A DNA stretch of 47,163 bases from NCBI RefSeq assembly GCF_946998835.1, contig NZ_CAMQAZ010000020.1, positions 1 to 47,163 of the forward strand, written 5' to 3'. A program made the position numbers and the translations under genes. This document shows positions 1 through 7,408 of this stretch, piece after piece. The notes below the pieces were generated by a model. That model searched no databases. It worked only from the letters and a program-made list of their open reading frames with translations, and was not told the origin of the DNA. Origin of the DNA: an uncultured Corynebacterium sp. (GTDB lineage Bacteria > Actinomycetota > Actinomycetes > Mycobacteriales > Mycobacteriaceae). Positions within the stretch are counted from its first letter, which is position 1, and the number at the start of each line of letters is the position of its first letter.

Positions 1-1007
1 TCCGGCACGTGCGTCAGCGACGAACACCCAGAGAACATGCCGCCCATGTCGGTGAGGCCATCAAAGTCAATCTCGAACGGCAAATCATCCAACGTCACAA
101 TATCGGCACGTTTAAATCCGTAGTGGTTTTCCATCTTCTCCCACCACGGTTCCATGCTCGTGTAGTCACCCATGGCTTGTGGGGCGGGTTTTTCGACGGG
201 TTTTTTGGGCCACTCGAAGTGCTTATCTCCAAGGCTGTTCAAGGCGTTGAGTAGGTAGTTGAGTTTTCGGGTGACTCGTGGGTCTATATCGGCGGTGCGG
301 ATTTGTGTTGCCAGTGTGTCCAACTCGGTTTTGGTGGCGAGGTCCGGTTTGTCGGTGATTCCGCCCCAAGTGGTGGTTCCGGGTTCGCCTTTGTCACCTT
401 GCGGTCCCTGCTCACCCTGTGGGCCTGGTTTGCCGTCCACACCATCACGACCAGCCGGGCCACGCTCACCTTGCGGTCCCTGCTCACCCTGTGGGCCTGG
501 TTTGCCGTCCACACCATCACGACCAGCCGGGCCACGCTCACCTTGCGGTCCCTGCTCACCCTGTGGGCCTTGTTCGCCCTGTGGGCCGCGAATAATCGGC
601 TCCACCACACCAACAAGAGGTGCAACCAATGTCAGATCGACTTCACCATCAGGCACCGCATCGAATACGACTGGACGGAGTTTCACGGGCACACCAGCGG
701 ACTGCAAATGCTTAAAATCAGCCCGCCACCTAATCAATTCTGGGTTGGCCCCTGGCCCGCCAGCAAACAACTGCACACCCGGCGCGCCACGGTGCATGAC
801 CACACCGTCACTAATCCTGGCAGTGACGGGGACGGGCACCACGGTCACCATGCCCTCGCCTGTCTCCACCTGGACACTATCCCCCTCACCCAGCATCGGG
901 GTGAACGTGACTTCGCCGTGTACTTGTTCTACTTCTGGTGTGCGGTCTTTGTCTGGCCCGTCTGCGTGTACGGCTTTGACGGCGCGTTTGACGGTGGTGA
1001 AATGCAT
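1..1007 (-). CDS. Tail fibre-type protein with collagen-like and BspA-like repeats (5' part, runs off left edge)
   Basis: This is the first 335 codons of a gene that starts at ATG 1005-1007 behind a strong RBS (TAGGAGG) and leaves the window at base 1. Residues 1-140 are a beta-rich N-terminal region. Residues 141-210 are 23 uninterrupted Gly-X-Y triplets of the collagen type (GPQGEQ, GERGPAGRDG, GDKGEPG). From about residue 310 a BspA-type leucine-rich repeat begins (LTDMGGMFSGCSSLTHVP). Phage collagen-like segments form trimeric fibre shafts, so a distal, host-contacting tail fibre is inferred. It is the third fibre gene of the run 3960->1. The fragment at 46985-47163 carries the next repeat of the same type and is probably its C-terminus. 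There is no signal peptide. Confidence 0.8.
   Translation of the reverse strand, partial: MHFTTVKRAVKAVHADGPDKDRTPEVEQVHGEVTFTPMLGEGDSVQVETGEGMVTVVPVPVTARISDGVVMHRGAPGVQLFAGGPGANPELIRWRADFKHLQSAGVPVKLRPVVFDAVPDGEVDLTLVAPLVGVVEPIIRGPQGEQGPQGEQGPQGERGPAGRDGVDGKPGPQGEQGPQGERGPAGRDGVDGKPGPQGEQGPQGDKGEPGTTTWGGITDKPDLATKTELDTLATQIRTADIDPRVTRKLNYLLNALNSLGDKHFEWPKKPVEKPAPQAMGDYTSMEPWWEKMENHYGFKRADIVTLDDLPFEIDFDGLTDMGGMFSGCSSLTHVP
399..570. repeat. 72-bp tandem repeat encoding collagen-like triplets
   Basis: Two full copies (399-470 and 471-542) and a 28-bp third copy (543-570) repeat with a period of exactly 72 bp, that is 24 residues or eight Gly-X-Y triplets. The full copies look identical at the DNA level, not only in protein. 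This implies recent duplication and makes gain or loss of whole units by recombination likely without breaking the reading frame. Confidence 0.9.
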
Positions 1008-1020
1008 TCCGGTCTACCTC

Positions 1021-2871
1021 CTACAGTTGCAGGTAGTCTGTCGGAATATCCGGTTGTCCAACACGCGACAACTGGCGTACGGACAGCTCGGTGTATTCGT
1101 CACCGATTTCTGATTGGGATAATGGCGAAGAGCCGCGTCCTTGCCGTGCCCACGTCTCAACATAGATGTAATCGTTCGCTTCTACGTCGAACACTGCATG
1201 CATATTCGCGGTCCACGACCAGCCGTCATCACCACCTTCAAGCATCGCTTCGCCAACAAGTGTGCCGGAGCGCAAGTGATTGATTCGCACTCTCACACCT
1301 GCACCAATGGCTAGTGCTGGCTTGCCAGGGATATACAGGCGTAGGTTGACCTCCCACTGGCCAGCTTCCAGGAACTGCACCCCGCCACCGGAGCGTTGGC
1401 CGTTTGTCGTGATGCTTGTCAGTCTGCAGCCGGATGGGGTGCCTTTCGCCAGATCAAAATCAAAGATATTCCACCTGCCAGGAATCGTGTACCGCTTCGA
1501 CGCCGTAAACGCGCCATGATTCGTGAGGTGGACCAAACCGAGCGCTTCCGTCAAAGCATAGGTGGCCCTGTTCGTGGCACGTAGTGCGTCACGGGTCGCA
1601 GCCGAAGAACTATTCGCAGCCACCACCGACCGGTTCGTCGCAGCAATCGCCCGACTGTTCGCGTCATTCGCCACCGTCACAGCAGACACAGCTTGATTCG
1701 TCGCCGTCACAGCACGATTCGTAGACGCAATGGCCGCGCTATTCGCCGACACAGCCGTATTCGTCGCAGCCTGCGCCGTATTCGTCGCCGTAATCGCCCG
1801 ACTATTCGCTGCCGACGACTCCGACACCGCCGAAATAGCGGTGCTGTTCGCAGCCGACGACGCGGTTACCGCAGCCACAGCCTGATTCGTCGCCTTAATC
1901 GCCGTGCTGTTCGCAGCCACAGCCTGATTCGTAGCCACCAACGCCTGACTATTCGCAGCAATAGCCCGACCATGCGCCACCGACGCACGACGCAACGCCT
2001 CCACCGCATCATTCGTCGCCTTAAGGGCCGTATTCGTCGCCACAATCGCAGACGTATTCGCAGCAGAAGCCCTAGTCAACGCATCCAAAGCCACCTGACG
2101 GCCAGCAGCCGATGACAAATCCGCCGACGCAGCCCGCTGATTCGCCGCCGAAGCCACACCCACCGACGACTCCGACCTCGCCAACGCCGACCCAGACTTC
2201 TCCAACGCAGCCGACGCATCACCACGCGCCGATTCCGCTTCCACCAAAGCCGACCCCGCCACCGACAACGACTGCGCCGACCTAGACAGAGACTGCTCCG
2301 ACTTCGCCAAAGCACGAGCAGAATCCTGCAACGCAGAATCCACAAGCGTGCGCTGCCCCGCCGCCTGCGAGAGCGCTTCATCCGCCCGCGCACGCGCACG
2401 ACCAGCATCCGACAACGCATCACGCGCCACTTGCAACGCATCACCCGACTGGGATATAGCCACACGCGCCTGACCCACCGCCACAGTAGAATCAGCAATA
2501 GCCGCCGTAGATTTATCCACCGCCGCACGTGACTGCGTGCGCGCAACAGCCGCGTCTTTAAGCGCGACCCCTGATTCCTCGATGGCTTTACGTGCTTCTT
2601 CACGGGCCTTATCCGACTCACGCAGAGACGCTTCCGACTGGGCCAACGATTCACGTGCCTGCTTGATCAGCTTTTCGACGGTTGGCACCTGGGGAATGGT
2701 TTCTGCCAGCTCGAAAAACAGATCCGGCCTAATCCCGAACGTGTCGGCACGCGTTAGCCCGTTGTAGGGGTTTATCTCCCCCGGTTTCGGATCTGGTAGG
2801 CGTTGCTGTTCAGCGACCTCGGAGGGGAAGTCCGGCAGCTCCGATGATGGTCTGAAATCAGGTTTTGTCAT
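1021..2871 (-). CDS. Ala/Ser/Asn-rich coiled-coil tail fibre protein
   Basis: A 616-residue protein. After an N-terminal region of about 60 residues that may attach to the tail, residues ~65-440 are low-complexity, with a 7/14-residue period (units such as AANSTAISAVSESS and AANSRAITATNTAQ), as in long alpha-helical trimeric fibre shafts. Residues ~450-616 form a compact, beta-rich C-terminal domain (FDVEANDYIYVETWA, EIGDEYTELSVRQL) like a jelly-roll receptor-binding tip. It starts at ATG 2869-2871, follows gene 2884-3960 by 12 bp and precedes the collagen-like gene by 13 bp, so the three are one unit. A fibre role is inferred from composition and position; the exact receptor is unknown. Confidence 0.75.
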   Translation of the reverse strand: MTKPDFRPSSELPDFPSEVAEQQRLPDPKPGEINPYNGLTRADTFGIRPDLFFELAETIPQVPTVEKLIKQARESLAQSEASLRESDKAREEARKAIEESGVALKDAAVARTQSRAAVDKSTAAIADSTVAVGQARVAISQSGDALQVARDALSDAGRARARADEALSQAAGQRTLVDSALQDSARALAKSEQSLSRSAQSLSVAGSALVEAESARGDASAALEKSGSALARSESSVGVASAANQRAASADLSSAAGRQVALDALTRASAANTSAIVATNTALKATNDAVEALRRASVAHGRAIAANSQALVATNQAVAANSTAIKATNQAVAAVTASSAANSTAISAVSESSAANSRAITATNTAQAATNTAVSANSAAIASTNRAVTATNQAVSAVTVANDANSRAIAATNRSVVAANSSSAATRDALRATNRATYALTEALGLVHLTNHGAFTASKRYTIPGRWNIFDFDLAKGTPSGCRLTSITTNGQRSGGGVQFLEAGQWEVNLRLYIPGKPALAIGAGVRVRINHLRSGTLVGEAMLEGGDDGWSWTANMHAVFDVEANDYIYVETWARQGRGSSPLSQSEIGDEYTELSVRQLSRVGQPDIPTDYLQL

Positions 2872-2883
2872 GCCACACCCCGC

Positions 2884-3960
2884 TTAGGTGTAGGCCGGGT
2901 TGACCGGCATAGCCATGAACGTCAGGCCAGCGTTTTGACGGGTGAATTCCCACGCGCCCACCGACCCGTACACTTTTTCAATAACCACATAAATCGTGGT
3001 CGCCGTATTCGCCTTAACCACCCCATAGGTAGAGCCAGGCGTAGCGGTCGCCGTAGCCCACGGATGAATGCTCACGTACTGCAACTGCCTAGCATTACGC
3101 ACACCCACGCCATGGCCAACAATGTCGCCTTTTTGCGCGTTACCCACACGCACATCAACATTGAGTTGGATGCCCAGATCAGACCACCATTGCAGGTGGC
3201 CACCGAGTACGACGGGTCGCCAATCAAACGGTAAGCCCGGCACTGTATAGGACGCGATGAGGTGGTTTTTCTTATCCGCCGACCCGATCAGCTTCTGCTC
3301 GAACGAGCGGAATTCGTTTGGTCCCAGCGACCAGGGGCCAACTGGTGCGAGGACGTTACGTGGTGCCCACTTTTGGCCGTTCCAGGTGAGCGCTTCCCCC
3401 ACTTCAGGCTGACGCGTTAAATCCACATCGGGGCTACTGGACAGGTTGGAAGCTTCACCAACCTCGCCCTGCTTGCCCTGTGGGCCTACTGGGCCTTGTG
3501 GCAGCACGAAATCAAGCACAAACGTGTCTGGCGTGGATGCGGCCTGGTTCACGGACACCTTGGCTGCACCGCCGGGGGTCACAGATCCGATCTGCACCCT
3601 AGGGGTCACACCAGGCTCGCCACGCAGGCCAATGAAATTCGGGATCTCGAAATAATCCGACCCGTCCCACACCCATAGGGACTTCGACTTCGTGTCTGGG
3701 AATGCTGCACCACGGTCAACGTCACGCAGATTTTGGGGAAGTTGGCGCTTGTCGGTAATGAGGTTGCGGAACCAGAAGCCTGGGCCAGGGTCGCCCTTTT
3801 CGCCCTTTTCACCGCGTAGGCCGCGTGGGAGTTCGAGGTAGGCGGCTTCGGGTGTGACTTCGATGGTGGCGCGCTGGGTGGCCATGACATCTTCGGTGTC
3901 TACCCAGCGTAGAAGCAGTTTTGTTTCGAGGTCTTTGTAGGTGGGGACGGTGTCTGCCAT
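2884..3960 (-). CDS. Minor tail protein with short collagen-like linkers
   Basis: A 358-residue protein that opens the fibre gene run, with RBS AAAGGAG and ATG at 3958-3960. Two short Gly-X-Y stretches (GLRGEKGEKGDPGPG near residue 47 and GPVGPQGKQGEVG near 155) separate a small N-terminal domain, a middle domain with tail-protein-like wording (VSVNQAASTPDTFVLDFVLP) and a C-terminal beta domain. This N-terminal module plus collagen linkers is common in the baseplate or fibre-hinge proteins of actinophages. The gene lies beyond the lysis terminator and beyond an oppositely directed cassette, so it needs its own promoter or antitermination; I found no clear minus-strand promoter in 3961-4154. 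Confidence 0.7.
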   Translation of the reverse strand: MADTVPTYKDLETKLLLRWVDTEDVMATQRATIEVTPEAAYLELPRGLRGEKGEKGDPGPGFWFRNLITDKRQLPQNLRDVDRGAAFPDTKSKSLWVWDGSDYFEIPNFIGLRGEPGVTPRVQIGSVTPGGAAKVSVNQAASTPDTFVLDFVLPQGPVGPQGKQGEVGEASNLSSSPDVDLTRQPEVGEALTWNGQKWAPRNVLAPVGPWSLGPNEFRSFEQKLIGSADKKNHLIASYTVPGLPFDWRPVVLGGHLQWWSDLGIQLNVDVRVGNAQKGDIVGHGVGVRNARQLQYVSIHPWATATATPGSTYGVVKANTATTIYVVIEKVYGSVGAWEFTRQNAGLTFMAMPVNPAYT

Positions 3961-4048
3961 GGTGCTCCTTTGTGTCGGGTCTCATGGCAGGAGTAGTGGA
4001 CGTGCCTGGTTGTCCGGCCGCACGCACGCATCCACTGACAGCGCGGGA

Positions 4049-4077
4049 GCAACTGTTAAGAATTGATTGACAGTTGC
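4049..4077. promoter_or_regulatory. 8-bp inverted repeat upstream of the plus-strand cassette
   Basis: GCAACTGT (4049-4056) and ACAGTTGC (4070-4077) form a perfect inverted repeat with a 13-bp spacer, between the divergent genes at 3960 (minus) and 4155 (plus), about 20 bp upstream of the plus-strand -35 box. There is no T-run, so it is more likely an operator than a terminator. The HTH protein encoded at 4155 is the natural candidate ligand. Confidence 0.45.
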
Positions 4078-4096
4078 ACCAGTATGGATAGTGTTC

Positions 4097-4125
4097 TTGA
4101 CACCATAAAGTGCGCTGCATACTGT
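4097..4125 (+). promoter_or_regulatory. Sigma-A type promoter for the HTH/HWR cassette
   Basis: The -35 TTGACA (4097-4102), a 17-bp spacer and the -10 TACTGT (4120-4125) lie about 30 bp before ATG 4155. The spacer contains AAGTGCGCT. The promoter at 5504 shares TTGACAC, then TA, then AGTGCGCT at the same positions, so the two appear to be copies or co-regulated. Confidence 0.6.
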
Positions 4126-4154
4126 GGTAATAAAGACGATAGAAAGGACACACA

Positions 4155-4553
4155 ATGACCACCATCGACCAGCTCGCCGCAAAAGTTGCAGGCGCACTAG
4201 GCATCGACGACAAAGCAGCCGCCGACACCGCCGAAACGTACACCTCCCAGATTGAAGCGCTTGAGTCCCGCGAGATCGACCGGGACGACATCTCCCCCAC
4301 CGACGCAGACTTCATCCTCGAAGCGTGCCGACAAGCACAACGCGCCGGAGACCTCGGAGAACGCGAACTCGCCACCCTCGAAGACCACGCCAAGCGCGTC
4401 GAGCACGCGCAAGACACGCTCCTCACAGAATCAGCAGAACGCGACCGTGCAATCATCGCCGCGATCCACGCAGGCGCACGAATCAAAGACGTTATGAACG
4501 TCACCGGCCTTACCCGCAGCCGTATCTACCAGATCCGCGAGGGCGTCCGATGA
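4155..4553 (+). CDS. Small HTH DNA-binding protein, first gene of plus-strand cassette
   Basis: A 132-residue acidic protein starting at ATG 4155 behind GAAAGGAC. Residues ~95-132 form a helix-turn-helix (IIAAIHAGARIKDVMNVTGL followed by TRSRIYQIREG) of the resolvase/sigma-like type. The N-terminal 90 residues are helical and may mediate oligomerisation. It overlaps the next gene by ATGA, so the two are translationally coupled. An autoregulator or antitoxin-like role is inferred from the inverted repeat and twin promoter upstream. It runs against both flanking late genes and is probably expressed in the lysogen. Confidence 0.65.
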   Translation: MTTIDQLAAKVAGALGIDDKAAADTAETYTSQIEALESREIDRDDISPTDADFILEACRQAQRAGDLGERELATLEDHAKRVEHAQDTLLTESAERDRAIIAAIHAGARIKDVMNVTGLTRSRIYQIREGVR

Positions 4554-5461
4554 ATTGGACACCGCTTGACCTGCCATTTCTTACTGAAAAGGCACGCACA
4601 AAGTACAATGACCTCATAGACTTTTGGCAAGCGCAGACCACCGTTGACGCGGCAGGGTTCACGCAACGCATGGAGCGCGCCTCCACCACACTCGCGCAGG
4701 CGCAGTTGTCGTGGATCGACAGCGACTTGTGCGACATGCTTGAGTCCGTGTGTCAGGATGTGCCGGATTGGTCGCCAGCGGCATGCATTCCTGGCCCGGT
4801 CGGCTTTGCCGGTTTTGAGAAGCCTTTCTTCACCGTGCCCTATGAGTCGGCGGTGGATAACTCGATCTTCGAGGTGCCGGTGCGTGCATTGTCGTGGATG
4901 CAGGTCGGTGAGGGGTTGGAGATTTCGTGCTGGGTTGCGGCGGTCGATATTCCGGTTGAGCACCGCTCGCCGTTGCGCAGCGATTTGGTGTTGGAGTCCG
5001 CGACAACACTCACGGTGGGGGTCAATGATGTGCTTGATGGGGCGCAGCGGATTGAGGTTGCGGAGACGACGGAGGGGCCACGGGGGCCATACAAGCGGGC
5101 CGGTGCGGTGTGCGTGACTGTGGCTGGGTCGATGTTTTTGCTGATGACGCAGCCGCGGGTGGTGTCAGATGAGGAGTCAGAGCCTGTACGGGTGCGTAAG
5201 CGTGGGGTTGGGCCGCGTGGTGAGACGGTGCGGGTGCCGGTGCGTGTGTCTGTGAAGTCGCTAGTGGTGCGTGATTCTGCTGGTGGTGCGCGGCGTGGTC
5301 AGGCGACTTCGCGGTGGTGGGTGCGCGGTCACTGGCGGCAACAGGCCTGGGGTAAGGGCCGGAAACTGCGGAAGCCGGTGTGGATTGCTCCACATACTGC
5401 TGGTGCTGTGGGGGTTGAGGTCGATGACAGGCCGTCTGTGCAGGTGTTTCGTGACGAATAA
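4550..5461 (+). CDS. Protein of unknown function with C-terminal HWR-type motif
   Basis: A 303-residue protein coupled to the HTH gene by ATGA. The N-terminal half is acidic and helical (MNWTPLDLPFLTEKARTKY). The C-terminal ~75 residues hold a striking conserved-looking block (SRWWVRGHWRQQAWGKGRK, then PVWIAPHTAG). I recognise this HWR..W....R..VWI.P...G pattern from uncharacterised actinobacterial proteins, often on mobile elements, but know of no proven activity. The second half is arginine-rich. Pairing with an HTH partner under a dedicated promoter suggests a toxin, superinfection-exclusion or defence effector. This is inference only. Confidence 0.6.
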   Translation: MNWTPLDLPFLTEKARTKYNDLIDFWQAQTTVDAAGFTQRMERASTTLAQAQLSWIDSDLCDMLESVCQDVPDWSPAACIPGPVGFAGFEKPFFTVPYESAVDNSIFEVPVRALSWMQVGEGLEISCWVAAVDIPVEHRSPLRSDLVLESATTLTVGVNDVLDGAQRIEVAETTEGPRGPYKRAGAVCVTVAGSMFLLMTQPRVVSDEESEPVRVRKRGVGPRGETVRVPVRVSVKSLVVRDSAGGARRGQATSRWWVRGHWRQQAWGKGRKLRKPVWIAPHTAGAVGVEVDDRPSVQVFRDE

Positions 5462-5503
5462 CCCACACTACCCCCACCCACTACCCCCGCACGTTTAGCA
5501 CGC

Positions 5504-5532
5504 TTGACACTGTATAGTGCGCTAGGTATATT
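5504..5532 (+). promoter_or_regulatory. Strong sigma-A type promoter before the 60-aa gene
   Basis: TTGACA (5504-5509), a 17-bp spacer and TATATT (5527-5532) are close to the consensus. The spacer includes CACTGTATAGTG, a small palindrome, followed by CGCT. The promoter matches the one at 4097 over TTGACAC, TA and AGTGCGCT, so the same repressor could control both. Confidence 0.75.
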
Positions 5533-5574
5533 AATAGTTGTAAGGCAGAGACCAACACCGAAAGGCCAAAGAAA

Positions 5575-5757
5575 ATGACCACCTACAGCACCCGCAACGA
5601 AGCCATCGCCCGCGAGATCACCGCCCCGCTCGGCGAGTACGCCGACCAGCACGACATCGACGCAATCGCAGACGAGCTGATCAAGACCGAGGGCCAGGGC
5701 TTCTACCTCGACGAGGACGCCGACTTCTGGGCCGTTGTCGAAGCACACGCCCTCTAA
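5575..5757 (+). CDS. Small acidic protein, unknown
   Basis: A 60-residue, strongly acidic protein (for example GQGFYLDEDADFWAVVEAHA) starting at ATG 5575 behind a leader reading ACCAACACCGAAAGG. It has its own near-consensus promoter at 5504, so it is probably strongly expressed in the lysogen. It has no transmembrane segment and no recognised domain. Small acidic phage proteins of this size often act as DNA mimics or antitoxins, but nothing here proves that. Confidence 0.6.
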   Translation: MTTYSTRNEAIAREITAPLGEYADQHDIDAIADELIKTEGQGFYLDEDADFWAVVEAHAL

Positions 5758-5768
5758 CCAGCCCAGCA

Positions 5769-5813
5769 GCCCGGACGGTCGCAGCGGGGGTTCGACTCCC
5801 CCGCCGGGCACCA
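5769..5813 (+). ncRNA. tRNA-like T-arm/acceptor minihelix or tRNA 3' fragment
   Basis: The sequence reads like the 3' end of a tRNA: T-stem GGGGG (5786-5790), T-loop TTCGACT (5791-5797), CCCCC (5798-5802), acceptor strand GCCGGGC (5803-5809), A, then CCA (5811-5813). Six bases, GCCCGG (5769-5774), pair with CCGGGC (5804-5809). There is no room for D and anticodon arms (the whole element is 45 nt and abuts the stop of the previous gene), so it is not a normal tRNA. It also forms a 7-bp hairpin GCGGGGG/CCCCCGC directly before an ACCACCCACC leader. It could be a recombination scar, a tRNA mimic or a leader hairpin. Confidence 0.5.
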
Positions 5814-5854
5814 CGCCACCAGGCGCACCACCACCCACCGAAAGGACAAAGACA

Positions 5855-6409
5855 ATGATCCAGCTCACCAACCAAGGCCCACACCTCGCCAACGGCACCC
5901 AGTGGGACGTAAACCACGACGGGAAGAAAATCGGCACCCTCACCGTCAGCAAATATGAGAACTTGTCGGATACCCCATACTGGCAGGCGAAGCTATCCGA
6001 CGAGGAAGGCAACCTCATCGCCCGTGGGGAGATGACCCACGCCATGCCCGACATGGAAGATCTCGCTGTGTGGGCAGGACACGCCATCAATCTCGAAAAG
6101 CACGATGTTATTGCCGCCGACCTGAAAGACCCGTACGGGCGCAAGCACCGCATCGTATGGCGCGCTGTGGAAATCACAGGGCATGACGAAGCGCTGGAAA
6201 ACTTAGACGTGCGCTCGTTCATCTGGGGCACCAAGGATGATGCGCCGATTCGCTGGAAGCTCGTCAACGACGAAAACGGAGGACGATACGTTGCCGAGCC
6301 CACGGCGGTAAGCCCGCGAGGTGATATTTCGTGGCCGGTTGAGTCCCGCGAAGTTGAGCCGGGCGAAATCCTGGAACCGGGCGACTTCTACATCTGGCGA
6401 CACAGGTAG
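5855..6409 (+). CDS. Hypothetical protein, last gene of the plus-strand cassette
   Basis: A 184-residue soluble protein. I chose ATG 5855 because AAAGGAC lies 9-15 bases before it and the reading frame upstream crosses the tRNA-like element. There is no transmembrane segment. The sequence looks globular (TPYWQAKLSDEEGNLIARGE, PIRWKLVNDENGGRYVAEPT), possibly with two beta-rich halves. I do not recognise a family. Its leader ACCACCCACCGAAAGGAC resembles the recurring leader of the early minus-strand genes. Confidence 0.6.
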   Translation: MIQLTNQGPHLANGTQWDVNHDGKKIGTLTVSKYENLSDTPYWQAKLSDEEGNLIARGEMTHAMPDMEDLAVWAGHAINLEKHDVIAADLKDPYGRKHRIVWRAVEITGHDEALENLDVRSFIWGTKDDAPIRWKLVNDENGGRYVAEPTAVSPRGDISWPVESREVEPGEILEPGDFYIWRHR

Positions 6410-6426
6410 GCCCGAACGTGGGCATG

Positions 6427-6468
6427 AAAAAAGACCCCCACCCTGGCGCATAGCCAAAGGTGGGGGTC
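6427..6468 (-). terminator. Intrinsic terminator closing the lysis operon
   Basis: On the minus strand a perfect 10-bp GC-rich stem (6433-6442 with 6459-6468), extended by TGGC/GCCA inside the loop, is followed by six T (complement of 6427-6432). It lies about 100 bp after the last lysis-side gene (stop at 6570) and 18 bp after the plus-strand gene ending at 6409, so the hairpin may also help stop plus-strand transcription. The rest of 6410-6569 holds nothing else that I can identify. Confidence 0.9.
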
Positions 6469-6569
6469 AAAGTGTAGGGCTGCCCTGGGGCACATCGTTG
6501 ATAGGTGCGGGCAGTGCAGCTACGGGTAAGCCTAGCAGGTACGTTCAAACAATATTTGAAACTAGGCCG

Positions 6570-6956
6570 CTAGGTGTTCGGCGGGGTGCGTGCCCTCGGT
6601 GGGGAATCAATCAGCTTCTGCCACCGCTCCACATTGGGTGCGGCTGGTGGGGCGATATGCTCCGGCGCTTTGAAGTGCTCCAACACTTCGGCGATCCATG
6701 CCAGCGCGGCGCGTAGCGCGTCACGCAAATCACCGGCATGAGACTGGATAGCATGTAGCTCCCGGCGCGCTGCTTGTAGATCGTCCTCCACGGTGTCTAG
6801 GCGTGTTTCGAGCTTGTCGATGCGTGCGGACTGGCCGTCAATCAAGGCGGCGGTTGCGGTGTTGTTGCGTTCGTCTTTGCTGCCGCTTTTGCCGACTGCT
6901 GCAACGACGATGGCGACGATTCCTGCGATGATGCCGGTGAGGATTTCTGTGCTCAC
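6570..6956 (-). CDS. Small membrane-anchored coiled-coil protein of the lysis region
   Basis: A 128-residue protein with one N-terminal transmembrane helix (ILTGIIAGIVAIVVAAVG) and then a coiled coil (residues ~40-95) ending in a proline-rich tail. Similar one-helix proteins follow holin genes in actinophages (DUF2746-like) and are suspected accessory lysis or spanin-like factors. It overlaps the 4-TM gene by ATGA and is the last gene before the terminator. The function is inferred from topology and place. Confidence 0.6.
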   Translation of the reverse strand: MSTEILTGIIAGIVAIVVAAVGKSGSKDERNNTATAALIDGQSARIDKLETRLDTVEDDLQAARRELHAIQSHAGDLRDALRAALAWIAEVLEHFKAPEHIAPPAAPNVERWQKLIDSPPRARTPPNT

Positions 6957-7408
6957 GGCTCACCTCTGTGACGGGGTGCCCCGTCGCGTGCGATGGTCCA
7001 GGTCGTGAAAAGCGCCATGAGTGCGAGTAAGGCGTAGTTTTTGCCTGATACCCAGCCGCGTGGCTCCGCGATGAAAAAAGCGATGGTCCACATGGTGAGC
7101 ATGGCGGCGGCGATTGACATGCCCGTAATGCGTAGCCAGCGGGAAAAATCCTTGACCTTGGCATGCGAGGTGGCGGGTGCCAGCATCCCCAATACGAGCA
7201 GGGTGGCAGCGGCTGCCCAGACGGTCCACACGGGTGCCTTAAACGCCCCGTCTACGGCCTGTAGCTGCTCCGGCACGTGATGCACATAAGCAACCGCGGT
7301 GGCTACGCACCATGCTGCCCACACCAATGCGAGTAGGCGCGGTAGGCGACGCATCAGCCAGCCGACACACCTACGCACAGTCAGATTACGTGGCACGATT
7401 ACCGCCAC
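6953..7408 (-). CDS. Four-helix membrane protein, candidate holin
   Basis: A 151-residue protein with four hydrophobic helices (around LLALVWAAWCVATAVAYV, VWTVWAAAATLLVLGMLA, MSIAAAMLTMWTIAFFIA and YALLALMALFTTW) and basic ends. It sits between a two-helix holin candidate and the single-helix protein, overlapping both. Several small membrane proteins behind the endolysin are usual in corynephages and mycobacteriophages. Which one sets the lysis time cannot be told from sequence. Confidence 0.6.
   Translation of the reverse strand: MAVIVPRNLTVRRCVGWLMRRLPRLLALVWAAWCVATAVAYVHHVPEQLQAVDGAFKAPVWTVWAAAATLLVLGMLAPATSHAKVKDFSRWLRITGMSIAAAMLTMWTIAFFIAEPRGWVSGKNYALLALMALFTTWTIARDGAPRHRGEP

Noticed and set aside
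399..570. CRISPR-like array
   Set aside because: Units are contiguous 72-bp coding repeats with no variable spacers.
259..1283. Long plus-strand open frames opposite the collagen-like gene
   Set aside because: They have no RBS, their composition is that of an antisense reading of Gly-X-Y codons, and the minus frame gives an unbroken collagen/BspA protein with a strong RBS.
1693..2654. Arginine-rich frames on both strands across the Ala-rich fibre gene
   Set aside because: Shadows of a low-complexity gene; no start signals, and the 616-residue minus frame explains the region.
4067..4072. TTGACA at 4067 as the -35 of the HTH gene
   Set aside because: No -10-like hexamer lies 16-18 bp downstream; the TTGACA at 4097 fits better.
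5738..5813. Complete tRNA gene in the plus-strand cassette
   Set aside because: A 76-nt window would lie over the end of the 60-codon gene and gives no acceptor, D or anticodon pairing.
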